Source of the DNA: Flavipsychrobacter stenotrophus
GTDB lineage: Bacteria; Bacteroidota; Bacteroidia; Chitinophagales; Chitinophagaceae
Reading direction: 5' to 3'
DNA: 64,000 nt
Assembly (NCBI RefSeq): GCF_002954265.1
Contig: NZ_PPSL01000001.1
Location: forward strand, 310,001-374,000
Shown here: piece after piece, positions 8,308 to 17,001 of the stretch
How the letters are laid out: each line of letters begins with the position of its first letter
Position numbering within the stretch: the stretch's first letter is position 1
Position numbers and translations under genes: made by a program
Notes under the pieces: model-generated
What the model was told of the DNA's origin: nothing
What the model saw: the letters and a program-made list of their open reading frames with translations, nothing else
Database searches by the model: none

Positions 8308-10295
8308 TATTTTTTTGTTTTTTTTATTGCCAGCATTTCATTTGTATCGTCTATCATCTTCTGGAAAAATTCCTTCAATGAAGAATACTCTTCGGCTCCG
8401 TAAGTAGTAGTGTTGATATTGAAACTTGTGTTAATGGTAAGTATATGCAGGTCAGGCAGATAACTCATGATCTTCTTGTAGTACAGGTCTCCGTTGTGAT
8501 ACTGTATAGCCATAGGTTCAGACAGCGTGTCCGGCTCCATGTTAACGGGGAGCGTGATATTGGTATACAACACATATTCGCTTTTGTAGTTGAATTCTAT
8601 AGGCGACCTTCGTTCTGCAACTTTGAAGGGATTGTTCTCGTATATTTTTATCAGATTGGTATTAAGAAACAGCGGCTCATTTTTGTTGAAATTAATGATG
8701 CACGAGTATTTCATTACCAGGGTAGTGTCAGGGTTGTCTTCATTTTCTATATGTTTTTCCTGCACGGCAATGTCGCCCGGCAATCTGTCTTTTAAGGCAT
8801 CAAGATCTATTGTTTTTTGTTCTTTATCTTCTGCCCATGATCTCCTGTAATTGGCAGAGGCGATAGTTCCCATTTTTCTGGTTATATCGATCTTTGCGGT
8901 TGAGTCGGTAAAATCGTAGAGTTTGAAGTTATACACTGTTTTGTTTTTAATATGGTCGCTGGTAAGTTGAATACCATGGCCTGTGTCTGCCAACACCCAT
9001 GAAAAGCCATTGTAGCAAAAGGAGGGCAATGAGCCAAATACGTTATACTTGTTGCTCGCATCCAGGTATAAGTATTGACTATCTATCTTTATCTGGCAAA
9101 CCATGTAGTTGATACGGTCAATTAATGGGAACGCTTCGGTAGGCGACACATAGCCGGCGGTGCCCAGCAGTACTAGCGAGGCCGGCAGCTTTGCTCTTAC
9201 CAGCATAGCGGTCAGTAGCATGTTCATTTCCCATTGGTTCAAATCCTTCGCATCTGCCAGCTTACCCAGGTTGCTGGTTGAAAGTCCTGACGCACTCCCT
9301 CTACATTTGTAGTGATCTCTTACATACTTGTAAATTGCAGTCGCTATTTCTGTTTCCGTCATTCCGGGTTTAGTGATAGAATTAATAGTTTTGTCTAAAA
9401 GGCTGTTGTCTCCGTTGAGCATGTCTCTGTATCCCAGGTCTATCCAGAACGACCTATTGATCTTATCCCAGGAATTATAGAAATGGCGTACGCCGATGCC
9501 TGCCGCAACACCGGTTAGCTGCATTTCAAGCCGCTCAGACATGTTGTATTTGTTGCGTACAAATGTTTCGTCTGTAACCTTTTCAACATTCCTTCTTACC
9601 CAGAATGATCTGCGGCTGTAAGCATATTCCCTGCATACATAGGCGAAATCATCTGTGCTTTTCATTGCCTCTTCTTCCGTCATGTATCTTTTGTCTTTCA
9701 GCCCTATGTGTGAGATGGAAGTAAATTCCATATTCAGCGGATAGTTGATACTGAAAATGTTTTCCAAAACCGGATACGGACCTTGCGGCAGCCAGGTATA
9801 ACTAACACGGATATCATTGGAATAAGTCTCATAACTGTATTCAATAAGAGAGCCTACTTTCACATCGGGCATTGTGAAATTGACTGAATTGACCGTTTTA
9901 GATACATCTTTTTTAACGAGTTCCTGCTTTGCCAGCGTTGATGTTATTAATTTCCCATCCTGCAGGTTGTAAGTGTATCCTTTTATTTTGTTTAACTGCA
10001 CTGCATCCTTGTCGGTATACCATACGTGCACATTGGCTGCGTCCAGCGCTTCTGCTTTAAGTATTTTAATAAGTTTGTGTACAAGGTGCCTTTTACCCAG
10101 GCCACCATTATTATAAGCCAGATCTATATAGGTATTCTCATATAGTACTACGGCACTTGCACCCGAATCTATAGCATAGCCGGTGGTATTTAAATGCTTT
10201 TTTAAAAAATCATGATCAAATTCCTTTGACGTTGCTACGCCACTGGTAAGCAGGAAAGCGCATAAGAAGAGGTTGTATAATTTTCTATAATTCAA
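8307..10295 (-). CDS. DUF3857 protein with degenerate transglutaminase-like domain
   Basis: A 662-residue exported protein (signal peptide LYNLFLCAFLLTSGVATS). Layout matches the neighbouring paralogs: DUF3857 region (about 40-240), transglutaminase-like region (about 310-420) and a C-terminal beta-domain. The position of the catalytic Cys reads ADAKDLNQWEMNMLLTAM with no Cys, and the His site reads RINYMVC with no His; the Asp equivalent remains in LYLDASN (Asp412). The protein is therefore probably not a peptidase and may be a binding or scaffold component. The start is TTG: no ATG occurs before residue 142, and the TTG preserves the signal peptide. Confidence 0.88.
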   Translation of the reverse strand: MNYRKLYNLFLCAFLLTSGVATSKEFDHDFLKKHLNTTGYAIDSGASAVVLYENTYIDLAYNNGGLGKRHLVHKLIKILKAEALDAANVHVWYTDKDAVQLNKIKGYTYNLQDGKLITSTLAKQELVKKDVSKTVNSVNFTMPDVKVGSLIEYSYETYSNDIRVSYTWLPQGPYPVLENIFSINYPLNMEFTSISHIGLKDKRYMTEEEAMKSTDDFAYVCREYAYSRRSFWVRRNVEKVTDETFVRNKYNMSERLEMQLTGVAAGIGVRHFYNSWDKINRSFWIDLGYRDMLNGDNSLLDKTINSITKPGMTETEIATAIYKYVRDHYKCRGSASGLSTSNLGKLADAKDLNQWEMNMLLTAMLVRAKLPASLVLLGTAGYVSPTEAFPLIDRINYMVCQIKIDSQYLYLDASNKYNVFGSLPSFCYNGFSWVLADTGHGIQLTSDHIKNKTVYNFKLYDFTDSTAKIDITRKMGTIASANYRRSWAEDKEQKTIDLDALKDRLPGDIAVQEKHIENEDNPDTTLVMKYSCIINFNKNEPLFLNTNLIKIYENNPFKVAERRSPIEFNYKSEYVLYTNITLPVNMEPDTLSEPMAIQYHNGDLYYKKIMSYLPDLHILTINTSFNINTTTYGAEEYSSLKEFFQKMIDDTNEMLAIKKTKK

Positions 10296-10350
10296 AGCAA
10301 CAAGATATTTTATAAATTCGTAAAATGGATATTGAGGTATGTAGTAAAAC

Positions 10351-12360
10351 TCAGTGTTTGGCTCCGGTTTTATTTCTTAATTGTTTTTTTATAGCTATCA
10401 TCTCATTACTGTTATCGATCATTTTTTGAAAAAATTCTCTTATCGTAGTGTTCCATTCACTTTCGTAACTGGTAGCATTAATTTCAAAGCTGCTATTGAC
10501 GGTGAGCAAGTGAATATCAGGGATATAGCCCATCATTTTCCTGTAATAAATTTCGCCATTGTTGTAGCTGATAGCGGTTGGCTGGGCAAGTGTATCGGGC
10601 TCCATCTCGGGTGGTAGGGTGATGCTGGTAAAGAAGGCGTATTCGCTCTTATATGGGAATTCGATAGGGGCTTTACGTTCGCCTGCTTTAAATGGGTTGG
10701 ACTCGTATACCTTAATGATGTTGGTATTAATAAATGTGGTTGGCTCTTTTCCCAGGTCCATTATGCAGGTATACTTCATTATCAGATTGGTATCCGGGTT
10801 GTCCTGATTGTCAACATGGCTTTCCAATACGGTGATATTTCCCGGTAGGTGATCTTTTATGTAGTCAATATCCTTTTGTTTCTGTTCCTTGTTCTTCACC
10901 CATGCCTTTCTGTATGCCACCGAGTGAAGTAGCCCTGTTTTTTTAGTGATCTCCAGCCGGGCAGTTGAATCTGTAAATTCGTTGATCTTAAAATTATAGG
11001 TATTCTTATTCTTTATGAGGTCCGGGGTAAGGTTTACTCCCTGTCCTTTGTTGCCCAGTATCCATGAAAATCCATTGTAACAGTAAGTTGGCAGTATGCC
11101 GAATATATTGTTAGGATCACTGGCATCGAGTAATATTTGCTCAGTGTCGGCCATTACCACACAAGCCATATAATTGATACGGTCTAGCACCGGGAATGTT
11201 TCTGTTGGAGATACTGATGCCGTTGTACTCATCAGTATCATTGCTGCCGGCAACTTTGCTCTTATGAGCATTGCTGTAAGCAGAGCGTTGATCTCGGCTA
11301 CATTTACTTCTGACGTATGTTCCAGCTTCCTGAGATTTGTGTTAGAGATGCGCCCCATTTTTTTGGAGCAGTGATAATGTGCTCTTACATATTTATATAT
11401 AGCGGCGGTCTTACCTTTCGCAGACATTGCCGGGGTGAGTAAAGAATCGAGGGCTTTGTCGAAGAAGTCGTTGATGCCGAAAAGCATGTCTTTATATTTC
11501 TGTCGCTCCCACAGTTCATCATTGATCTTGTCCCACGAATTATTAAAGTGCATAATGGTTGTGGGCGTGTTGATGCCGGTCATTTGCATTTCCAGGCGCT
11601 CGGCATTGTTATGTTTGTTTTGCACAAATGCCTCTTCTTTTTCGGCAGCAATGTTTCTTCGTATCCAATACGAACTCTGATTAGCTCTGTTTATCGTGCG
11701 TACACATGCAAAATTGTCTGCCGCATTTTCAGCGTCCTCTTCTTCTTTATAAGATTTGCATGCCATGCCCACGTGCGTTATTGATGTAAACTCAATATTG
11801 GTAGGGTAGGTAATGTTAAAGCTACTCTCCAGTTTGGGATATTCATCCTGTACATCCCAGGTTAAAACTGTCTGTTTATAATTAGAGCGGATATCATAAG
11901 AATATTCAATTACGCACCCTTCCTTTACCGATGGAAGTGTAAAGCTCACGGAATTTACATTTTCAGATACATCCTTTTTCAACAAGTCCCTACGGTCTAT
12001 CTCTTCCGTCACTAAGGCATCGCCGTTTAGATGATGAGTGTAGCCCCTAACCTTTTCTACCCGCCCAAAAAAATTGTCGCTATAGAATATATGTACATTA
12101 GCTTCGCTGAAGGCACTGGCCTTGAGAATTTTTACTAGTTTATGATAGGTGTATACCTTTGTGAGGGCGTTATTGAGATAGGATAACTCGATGTCTGTTT
12201 TTTCGTACAACACTACCGCCGCAGCATCTGGGTCTATAGGATAGACTTGTGTCTGGAGGTGTTTTTTTATGAAAGTTTCGTCAATTTCTTTTGTTGCGGC
12301 AGCACTTGCCAGAAAATTGAACACACATAAATATATGCAGGTCAATAACTTATAATTCAA
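10351..12360 (-). CDS. DUF3857 protein, second degenerate paralog
   Basis: A 669-residue exported protein, clearly a duplicate of the 662-residue neighbour (shared VYPIDPDAAAVVLYEKT and AIDSGASAVVLYENT segments, SWDKIN, NYMAC/NYMVC, CYNGFSWIL). The transglutaminase Cys site reads HTSEVNVAEINALLTAM and the His site DRINYMAC, so Cys and His are both lost; LLDASD keeps the Asp. It too starts with TTG followed by AAT TAT. It is the first gene of a three-gene minus-strand operon. A CAAATGTA at 12383-12390 is a minus-strand TAnnTTTG match, but no -33 element accompanies it. Confidence 0.88.
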   Translation of the reverse strand: MNYKLLTCIYLCVFNFLASAAATKEIDETFIKKHLQTQVYPIDPDAAAVVLYEKTDIELSYLNNALTKVYTYHKLVKILKASAFSEANVHIFYSDNFFGRVEKVRGYTHHLNGDALVTEEIDRRDLLKKDVSENVNSVSFTLPSVKEGCVIEYSYDIRSNYKQTVLTWDVQDEYPKLESSFNITYPTNIEFTSITHVGMACKSYKEEEDAENAADNFACVRTINRANQSSYWIRRNIAAEKEEAFVQNKHNNAERLEMQMTGINTPTTIMHFNNSWDKINDELWERQKYKDMLFGINDFFDKALDSLLTPAMSAKGKTAAIYKYVRAHYHCSKKMGRISNTNLRKLEHTSEVNVAEINALLTAMLIRAKLPAAMILMSTTASVSPTETFPVLDRINYMACVVMADTEQILLDASDPNNIFGILPTYCYNGFSWILGNKGQGVNLTPDLIKNKNTYNFKINEFTDSTARLEITKKTGLLHSVAYRKAWVKNKEQKQKDIDYIKDHLPGNITVLESHVDNQDNPDTNLIMKYTCIMDLGKEPTTFINTNIIKVYESNPFKAGERKAPIEFPYKSEYAFFTSITLPPEMEPDTLAQPTAISYNNGEIYYRKMMGYIPDIHLLTVNSSFEINATSYESEWNTTIREFFQKMIDNSNEMIAIKKQLRNKTGAKH

Positions 12361-12524
12361 AGTAACGTGGTTTTTAGTAGAGCAAATGTAGTGAAAAGGG
12401 GATTGAATGGAGAATGTTGGGTGGTTTTTGTTCTTGTCTGCATCCTCCCCGCCGACAGGCGGTCATAATTAGCCTGATGGAAGGTTTGAAGGAGAAAAGT
12501 TTGAAATTTAGCGTTGCTTTTTTG

Positions 12525-12685
12525 AAAAGTGGCAGTTTTTCGTAAAAGTGGCAGTTTTGTGTAGGCTATTTTTGCTGTATTCGTTGCCAGTAAGGGGTTT
12601 TAGGGGATTTTAACAAATTGCCACATGCTGCCACTTTCTGCTACTTTCTGCCACTTTCTGCCACTTTTTTTATTGAAAGTGGCAA
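12525..12685 (-). repeat. Interspersed repeat element, copy 1, with 10-bp tandem units
   Basis: Part of a 607-bp gene-free stretch (12361-12967). At 12621-12670 five consecutive 10-mers run CCACATGCTG, CCACTTTCTG, CTACTTTCTG, CCACTTTCTG, CCACTTTTTT. At 12525-12539 and 12544-12558 lies the exact duplicate AAAAGTGGCAGTTTT, the inverse of the decamer. Between them is a ~60-bp core. Read on the minus strand, the order decamers, AATTTGTTAAAA, core, inverse decamers is shared with a diverged copy at 21821-21967. No coding potential is evident. Copy-number and function elsewhere in the genome are unknown. Confidence 0.7.
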
Positions 12686-12695
12686 GCCAAGTAAC

Positions 12696-12818
12696 GGGCG
12701 TTACAAACGCCCTGCCGTTGGATTCTCGTTAAAAACGAGGACCAATTTGGGATGTTTAGCCCGTACGATTGTGGGTGTGACGGGGTCATAGATGTCAAAG
12801 AACGGCGGGCAAATGCCC
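12696..12818. repeat. Cluster of short perfect hairpins (REP-like)
   Basis: Three short palindromes follow the repeat element: GGGCGTT-ACA-AACGCCC (12696-12712), CTCGTT-AAA-AACGAG (12725-12739) and GGGCAAATGCCC (about 12807-12818). A related one, CCGCC-GACA-GGCGG, lies at 12449-12462. Such stacked mini-hairpins between genes are typical REP-like sequences of Bacteroidota. The remainder of the gap to 12967 holds no credible gene. Confidence 0.55.
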
Positions 12819-12967
12819 ATTTTGGGTGCAAATTAATGTCAGAAAATGAGGTAATAAAATAAAGATATTCACAAAATTGTGGATAAGTTGTGCTAATGAT
12901 CGGTGGATCAGGATGTTGTGAAGCGTATTTGAAGTGGAGTATATTTATTTGCAAATATGTTCGACGG

Positions 12968-14209
12968 CTACTTGCGACCAGACAGCACCTTATACAGTTT
13001 TCCTATAGTAAGGCCCTGCACTATTATTGAAAATATGACCACCATATAGGTAATAGACACAAACAGATCTCTATGCATGTTTTCGGGTAGAGATAGTGCC
13101 AGGGCAATAGACAATCCACCTCTTAAGCCGCCCCACGTAAGTATGGCTACTGCGTTTTTTTCAAAATTTATGGTACGGCCCAGCATTTTCACCGGTATAA
13201 ATACAGATACCCATCTGCTTAATAAAACGATACCTATACTAATCCACCCGACCACCAGAATGATCGGATTCACCTTCACTACCAGCATCTCAAACCCAAC
13301 CAACAGGAACAGAGCTGCGTTCATCATCTCATCGGTCAGCTCCCAGAATTTGTTGAAGTAATCCATCGTAACATCCGAAAGGCCGCTTTCCCTGCCTTTG
13401 TTGCCCATTACAATGCCGGCCACTACCATTGCCAAAGGACCTGAAATATGCAGCTTGTCGGCCAGCAAGTAACCACCCATTACCAGGGCTATACTTATAA
13501 GAACTTCTACTTCATATTTATCAATCGACTTAATAATGCCAATACCCAGATAGCCGAGCAGCAATCCATACAACAGTCCACCTCCTGCTTCCCGCATAAA
13601 TAGTAGTGATATATCTGTGACTGTCAATTTATCAAGGCCTGTTTGGGCTACCTCCAATATTGTTATGAACACCACTACTGCCACGCCATCATTAAACAGA
13701 GATTCACCTGCTATTTTGAGCTCCAGAGATTTTTGTATGCCTGCTTTTTTCAATATTGCCAGCACTGCTATAGGGTCGGTGGGGGAGATAAGTGCAGCGA
13801 ACAGCAGGCAATAGATGTATTTGATATTCAGCAAGAATAACGGGAATAAGTAAAAGAGCAGTGTACCTATAAGAAAGGTAGAAATAAGTATTCCGATGGT
13901 CGACAGGGTAATGATGGGGATCCTTTCTTTCTTCAGGCTGCCTGCATCAATATGAATAGCTCCGGCAAATAACAGAAAGCTGAGCATGCCATTCATTAGC
14001 AGATAGTGAAAGTCGATGGACGAAATGATATTGATAAAGCCAATAGAATAGCCGGGAAATATCTTAGCGGAAATAAGCATTAATACCGAGACGCAAAGCG
14101 ACAAGGCCATAATGCCAATAGTAGGCGGCCATTTTATATACCTGTGGTTAATGTATGAAAAGGTAGCGGTGAGACAAATAATAAATACGAAAATTTCGTA
14201 GGGATGCAT
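12968..14209 (-). CDS. CPA1-family Na+/H+ antiporter
   Basis: A 413-residue inner-membrane protein with about 12 hydrophobic segments. The family signature is clear: AALISPTDPIAVLAILK followed by KIAGESLFNDGVAVVVF, where the Asp residues of SPTDP and FNDG lie in the ion-translocation site of CPA1 antiporters. It lacks the long cytosolic tail found in some NhaP relatives. Expected role: proton-driven export of Na+ (or K+/Li+) for pH and salt homeostasis. It stands alone on the minus strand, divergent from DUF6660. Confidence 0.92.
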   Translation of the reverse strand: MHPYEIFVFIICLTATFSYINHRYIKWPPTIGIMALSLCVSVLMLISAKIFPGYSIGFINIISSIDFHYLLMNGMLSFLLFAGAIHIDAGSLKKERIPIITLSTIGILISTFLIGTLLFYLFPLFLLNIKYIYCLLFAALISPTDPIAVLAILKKAGIQKSLELKIAGESLFNDGVAVVVFITILEVAQTGLDKLTVTDISLLFMREAGGGLLYGLLLGYLGIGIIKSIDKYEVEVLISIALVMGGYLLADKLHISGPLAMVVAGIVMGNKGRESGLSDVTMDYFNKFWELTDEMMNAALFLLVGFEMLVVKVNPIILVVGWISIGIVLLSRWVSVFIPVKMLGRTINFEKNAVAILTWGGLRGGLSIALALSLPENMHRDLFVSITYMVVIFSIIVQGLTIGKLYKVLSGRK

Positions 14210-14312
14210 ATTAAGATCGTTACATGGTAAACTGTGTTGCGGTGCTAAACCGTACTTGTAAAGATAATTATTTAGCGGGTCTCCGGTCGTAATTTAATTG
14301 AACACAACTACT

Positions 14313-14320
14313 TATATTTG
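14313..14320 (+). promoter_or_regulatory. Putative -7 box (TATATTTG) at the DUF6660 start
   Basis: TATATTTG matches the Bacteroidota -7 consensus TAnnTTTG and ends only 5 bp before the ATG at 14326. Transcription would begin at or next to the start codon, giving a leaderless mRNA. No good TTTG -33 element is present at the usual spacing, so confidence is limited. Confidence 0.4.
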
Positions 14321-14325
14321 TTGTT

Positions 14326-14643
14326 ATGAGGTGGCTTGTGTTACTTTTCGGTTTATACATTCTTTTCCTCGGCATAGTACCCTGTGCCGATGGTGTGGTA
14401 TGTGACGACCTTAAAGTGGAAAACACAACACAGCATAATGAGCATAAGGATACCGACCATAAAAAACAATGTACGCCGTTCTGCTCCTGTAGTTGCTGCC
14501 ACAGCAACCCTGCCATAGCAACGCTTGATCTGGCAGATAGTATATCCATTTTTTATTTAACTGAGCAGCCCCGGTTTCATTATGTAGCCGGTGCAGCTAA
14601 AGATATTGCTATAGACATACTCCGACCACCCTGTATGATATAA
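14326..14643 (+). CDS. DUF6660-like Cys/His-rich exported protein
   Basis: A 105-residue protein with an N-terminal hydrophobic export signal (LVLLFGLYILFLGIVPCADG). A His/Asp-rich stretch (HNEHKDTDHKKQ) leads into the cysteine cluster CTPFCSCSCC, and the C-terminus is hydrophobic. This is the pattern of the DUF6660 family, short proteins encoded directly upstream of TonB-dependent receptors and often near metal-efflux genes. The His and Cys clusters suggest metal binding in the periplasm, which is inference. It is 68 bp upstream of the receptor gene and probably in the same operon. Confidence 0.75.
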   Translation: MRWLVLLFGLYILFLGIVPCADGVVCDDLKVENTTQHNEHKDTDHKKQCTPFCSCSCCHSNPAIATLDLADSISIFYLTEQPRFHYVAGAAKDIAIDILRPPCMI

Positions 14644-14711
14644 CCGTTCAGTTTTTTTACAGGCGTCAGCAATGATGCCCTGATCTGTTTTGTCATCTTT
14701 AACTATAATCT

Positions 14712-16907
14712 ATGAGACGAATACTAACAGCAGTGATAATTGCGGGGCTACCTTTTACAGGATATGCCCAGGTATCATTTGTTGCTAAAATAAAAGATAA
14801 AAAAAACAATGAAGTGCTGCCCGGCACTATAGTGCATGTGGCAGGTACGTCTATAGGGTGTAATGCCGATATTGATGGGGTTGCGGTACTAACAGGTGTG
14901 CCGGCCGGTAAGCAGGCAATTGTATGCAAGTACGTTGGTTTTAAGGAGCGCATAGATTCCATGGATTTTCCGCTTGCAGTTACAGATACGATTACCTTAG
15001 TTATGGAATCTGCTGCCGACGACGAACTGGAAGAGGTGTCTGTAAGCTCTACGCGTAGTTCACGCACCATAGCAGATATGCCTACAAGGGTAGAGCTGAT
15101 AGCAGGTGAGGAACTGGAAGAAAAGGCTAATATGAAACCGGGTGATATACGCATGTTACTAGCAGAGAGTACCGGTATTCAAACACAGCAAACATCAGCC
15201 ACATCAGCCAATTCATCTATTCGTATACAGGGGCTTGATGGGCGCTATACGCAGATACTTAAGGACGGCTTCCCGCTATACACCGGTGCCGCCAGTGGAT
15301 TGGGGTTGCTACAAACACCACCGCTCGATCTGAAGCAGGTAGAAGTGATCAAAGGTTCTGCATCTACATTATATGGCGGTGGCGCTATAGCGGGCTTGGT
15401 CAATCTTATATCCAAGACACCTAAAGAAGAAAGAGAATTGCGCTTTCATATTAATGGTACCAGTGCCGGTGGCCTGGACATTAATGCATTTTACGGTAAG
15501 AAGTTTGGCAAAGTTGGTATAACGGTATTTGCCGCCAGCAATAGCAGCAGCCTTTATGATCCCGCGGGTATTGGTCTTACTGCAATCCCCCGTTATGAAC
15601 GATATACAGTAAACCCTAAGTTGTTTTTCTACCTATCTAAGAAAACAACCATTGTAGCGGGGGTAAACGTGTGTGTGGAAGATCGCATTGGGGGAGATGT
15701 AAAATACATAAGAGGGGAGGGTGATAGCCTTAATAGTTTTTATGAAAGCAATAAGACGAAGCGTTTCAGCACACAGTTTTCGCTGGTGCACGAGTTCAGC
15801 GATAAGAGCCAGCTAACGATAAAGAACAGTTACAGCTTCTTCGACAGGTTGATCACTTCTCCGGGCTACACATTTGATGGTGCGCAGAACAGCATCTATT
15901 CTGAGGTAAACTATGCGCATCATACGGAAAATTTTGAGTGGGTAGCTGGTGGTAATTTCCTTACCGATGGTTTTTCGGAAGTGGAACATACCGTGATCAG
16001 CAAAAGAAATTATATACAGAATACCGTTGGTGTATTCGTTCAGAATACCTGGAAGGTTAACAAATCGCTGTTTGTAGAAAGTGGATTGCGCTACGACTAT
16101 GTGAATAATTATGGTGCATCACTACTGCCAAGAGTGTCTATCCTGTACAAGGCCGGCTATAAGTTCAGCTCTCGCCTTGGTGGTGGTTTTGGTTACAAAG
16201 CACCAACGCTATTTACTGAAGAAAGTGAGAAGGTAGAATACCGCAACGTATTGTCGCTCAATCCTTCTATAAATAAAGTGGAGCATAGCTATGGTGCCAA
16301 TTGGGACCTGAATTACCGCACCAGCATTTTAAAGGGAAAGGTGTCATTAAGTGTCAATCACCTGTTCTATTATACCTATCTTAAAGATCCGCTTTCGCTG
16401 GTGGCTATTGCAGGTAACATCACTCAATACGTCAATTTCTACCAGTTCCAGAACCTTACAGATCATGTAGATGCCAAGGGTATGGAAAGTAATATAAAAC
16501 TGGGGTATAAAGACTTTAAGCTATTCCTTGGTTATACCTATACCGATGCCGGTGTGCACACCAATAGTGTCATCATAGCTAATCCGCTTACTTGTCGGAA
16601 TCGTATCAACTCAGTATTGGTATATGAGGTAGAAGATAAAATAAAGCTGGGCCTTGAGGCGTATTACTTTAGTCCGCAGAAGCTAAGCGATGGCACCAAA
16701 GGCCGTGACTACTGGTTGATGGGTTTTATGGCTGAGCGGCTGTGGAAACACTTTTCGCTGTACATCAACTTTGAGAATTTCCTTGACGTAAGGCAGACCA
16801 AATTTGAGACCATCTATACCGGCACGATCACCCGCCCGGTATTCCGCGATATCTATGCACCCCTTGATGGTTTTGTAGTAAATGGCGGGGTGAAAATAAG
16901 GTTGTAG
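14712..16907 (+). CDS. TonB-dependent outer-membrane receptor with CarboxypepD-like N-domain
   Basis: A 731-residue receptor: signal peptide (AVIIAGLPFTGYAQ), a carboxypeptidase-regulatory-like beta-sandwich (about 22-105), plug domain (about 115-235, with RIQGLDGRYTQILKDGFPLY and VEVIKGSASTLYGGGAIAG) and a 22-strand type barrel ending in a C-terminal aromatic/basic strand (FVVNGGVKIRL). Together with the His/Cys-rich DUF6660 protein upstream, uptake or sensing of a metal or metal chelate is plausible. No efflux or ABC partner follows: a strong bidirectional terminator closes the unit. Ligand unassigned. Confidence 0.92.
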   Translation: MRRILTAVIIAGLPFTGYAQVSFVAKIKDKKNNEVLPGTIVHVAGTSIGCNADIDGVAVLTGVPAGKQAIVCKYVGFKERIDSMDFPLAVTDTITLVMESAADDELEEVSVSSTRSSRTIADMPTRVELIAGEELEEKANMKPGDIRMLLAESTGIQTQQTSATSANSSIRIQGLDGRYTQILKDGFPLYTGAASGLGLLQTPPLDLKQVEVIKGSASTLYGGGAIAGLVNLISKTPKEERELRFHINGTSAGGLDINAFYGKKFGKVGITVFAASNSSSLYDPAGIGLTAIPRYERYTVNPKLFFYLSKKTTIVAGVNVCVEDRIGGDVKYIRGEGDSLNSFYESNKTKRFSTQFSLVHEFSDKSQLTIKNSYSFFDRLITSPGYTFDGAQNSIYSEVNYAHHTENFEWVAGGNFLTDGFSEVEHTVISKRNYIQNTVGVFVQNTWKVNKSLFVESGLRYDYVNNYGASLLPRVSILYKAGYKFSSRLGGGFGYKAPTLFTEESEKVEYRNVLSLNPSINKVEHSYGANWDLNYRTSILKGKVSLSVNHLFYYTYLKDPLSLVAIAGNITQYVNFYQFQNLTDHVDAKGMESNIKLGYKDFKLFLGYTYTDAGVHTNSVIIANPLTCRNRINSVLVYEVEDKIKLGLEAYYFSPQKLSDGTKGRDYWLMGFMAERLWKHFSLYINFENFLDVRQTKFETIYTGTITRPVFRDIYAPLDGFVVNGGVKIRL

Positions 16908-16939
16908 TAAAGCCCTTACTACATGAGCTATTTATCTTA

Positions 16940-16980
16940 ACTAATAAAGGTGAGCAAAACAGTTGCTCACCTTTATTAGT
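16940..16980. terminator. Bidirectional terminator between the TonB receptor and DUF4340 genes
   Basis: An 18-bp perfect stem (16940-16957 with 16963-16980) around the loop AACAG sits between two convergent genes. The arms are A/T-rich at the outer ends, so both strands carry a U-run at the 3' side of the hairpin. Confidence 0.9.
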
Positions 16981-17001
16981 ATTATACATTCAGATTGCGT
17001 C

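Noticed and set aside
12621-12670. Tandem 10-mers considered as a CRISPR array
   Set aside because: Units are 10 bp and contiguous without spacers, and there is no cas gene.
12878-12892. A TTGTGGATAA word that equals an exact DnaA box
   Set aside because: A single 9-mer of this kind is expected by chance in about one of two windows of this size, and no cluster of boxes, dnaA gene or AT-rich unwinding element accompanies it.
12670-12954. Minus-strand frame in the repeat-rich gap
   Set aside because: It covers the hairpin cluster and translates into low-information sequence with no recognisable family.
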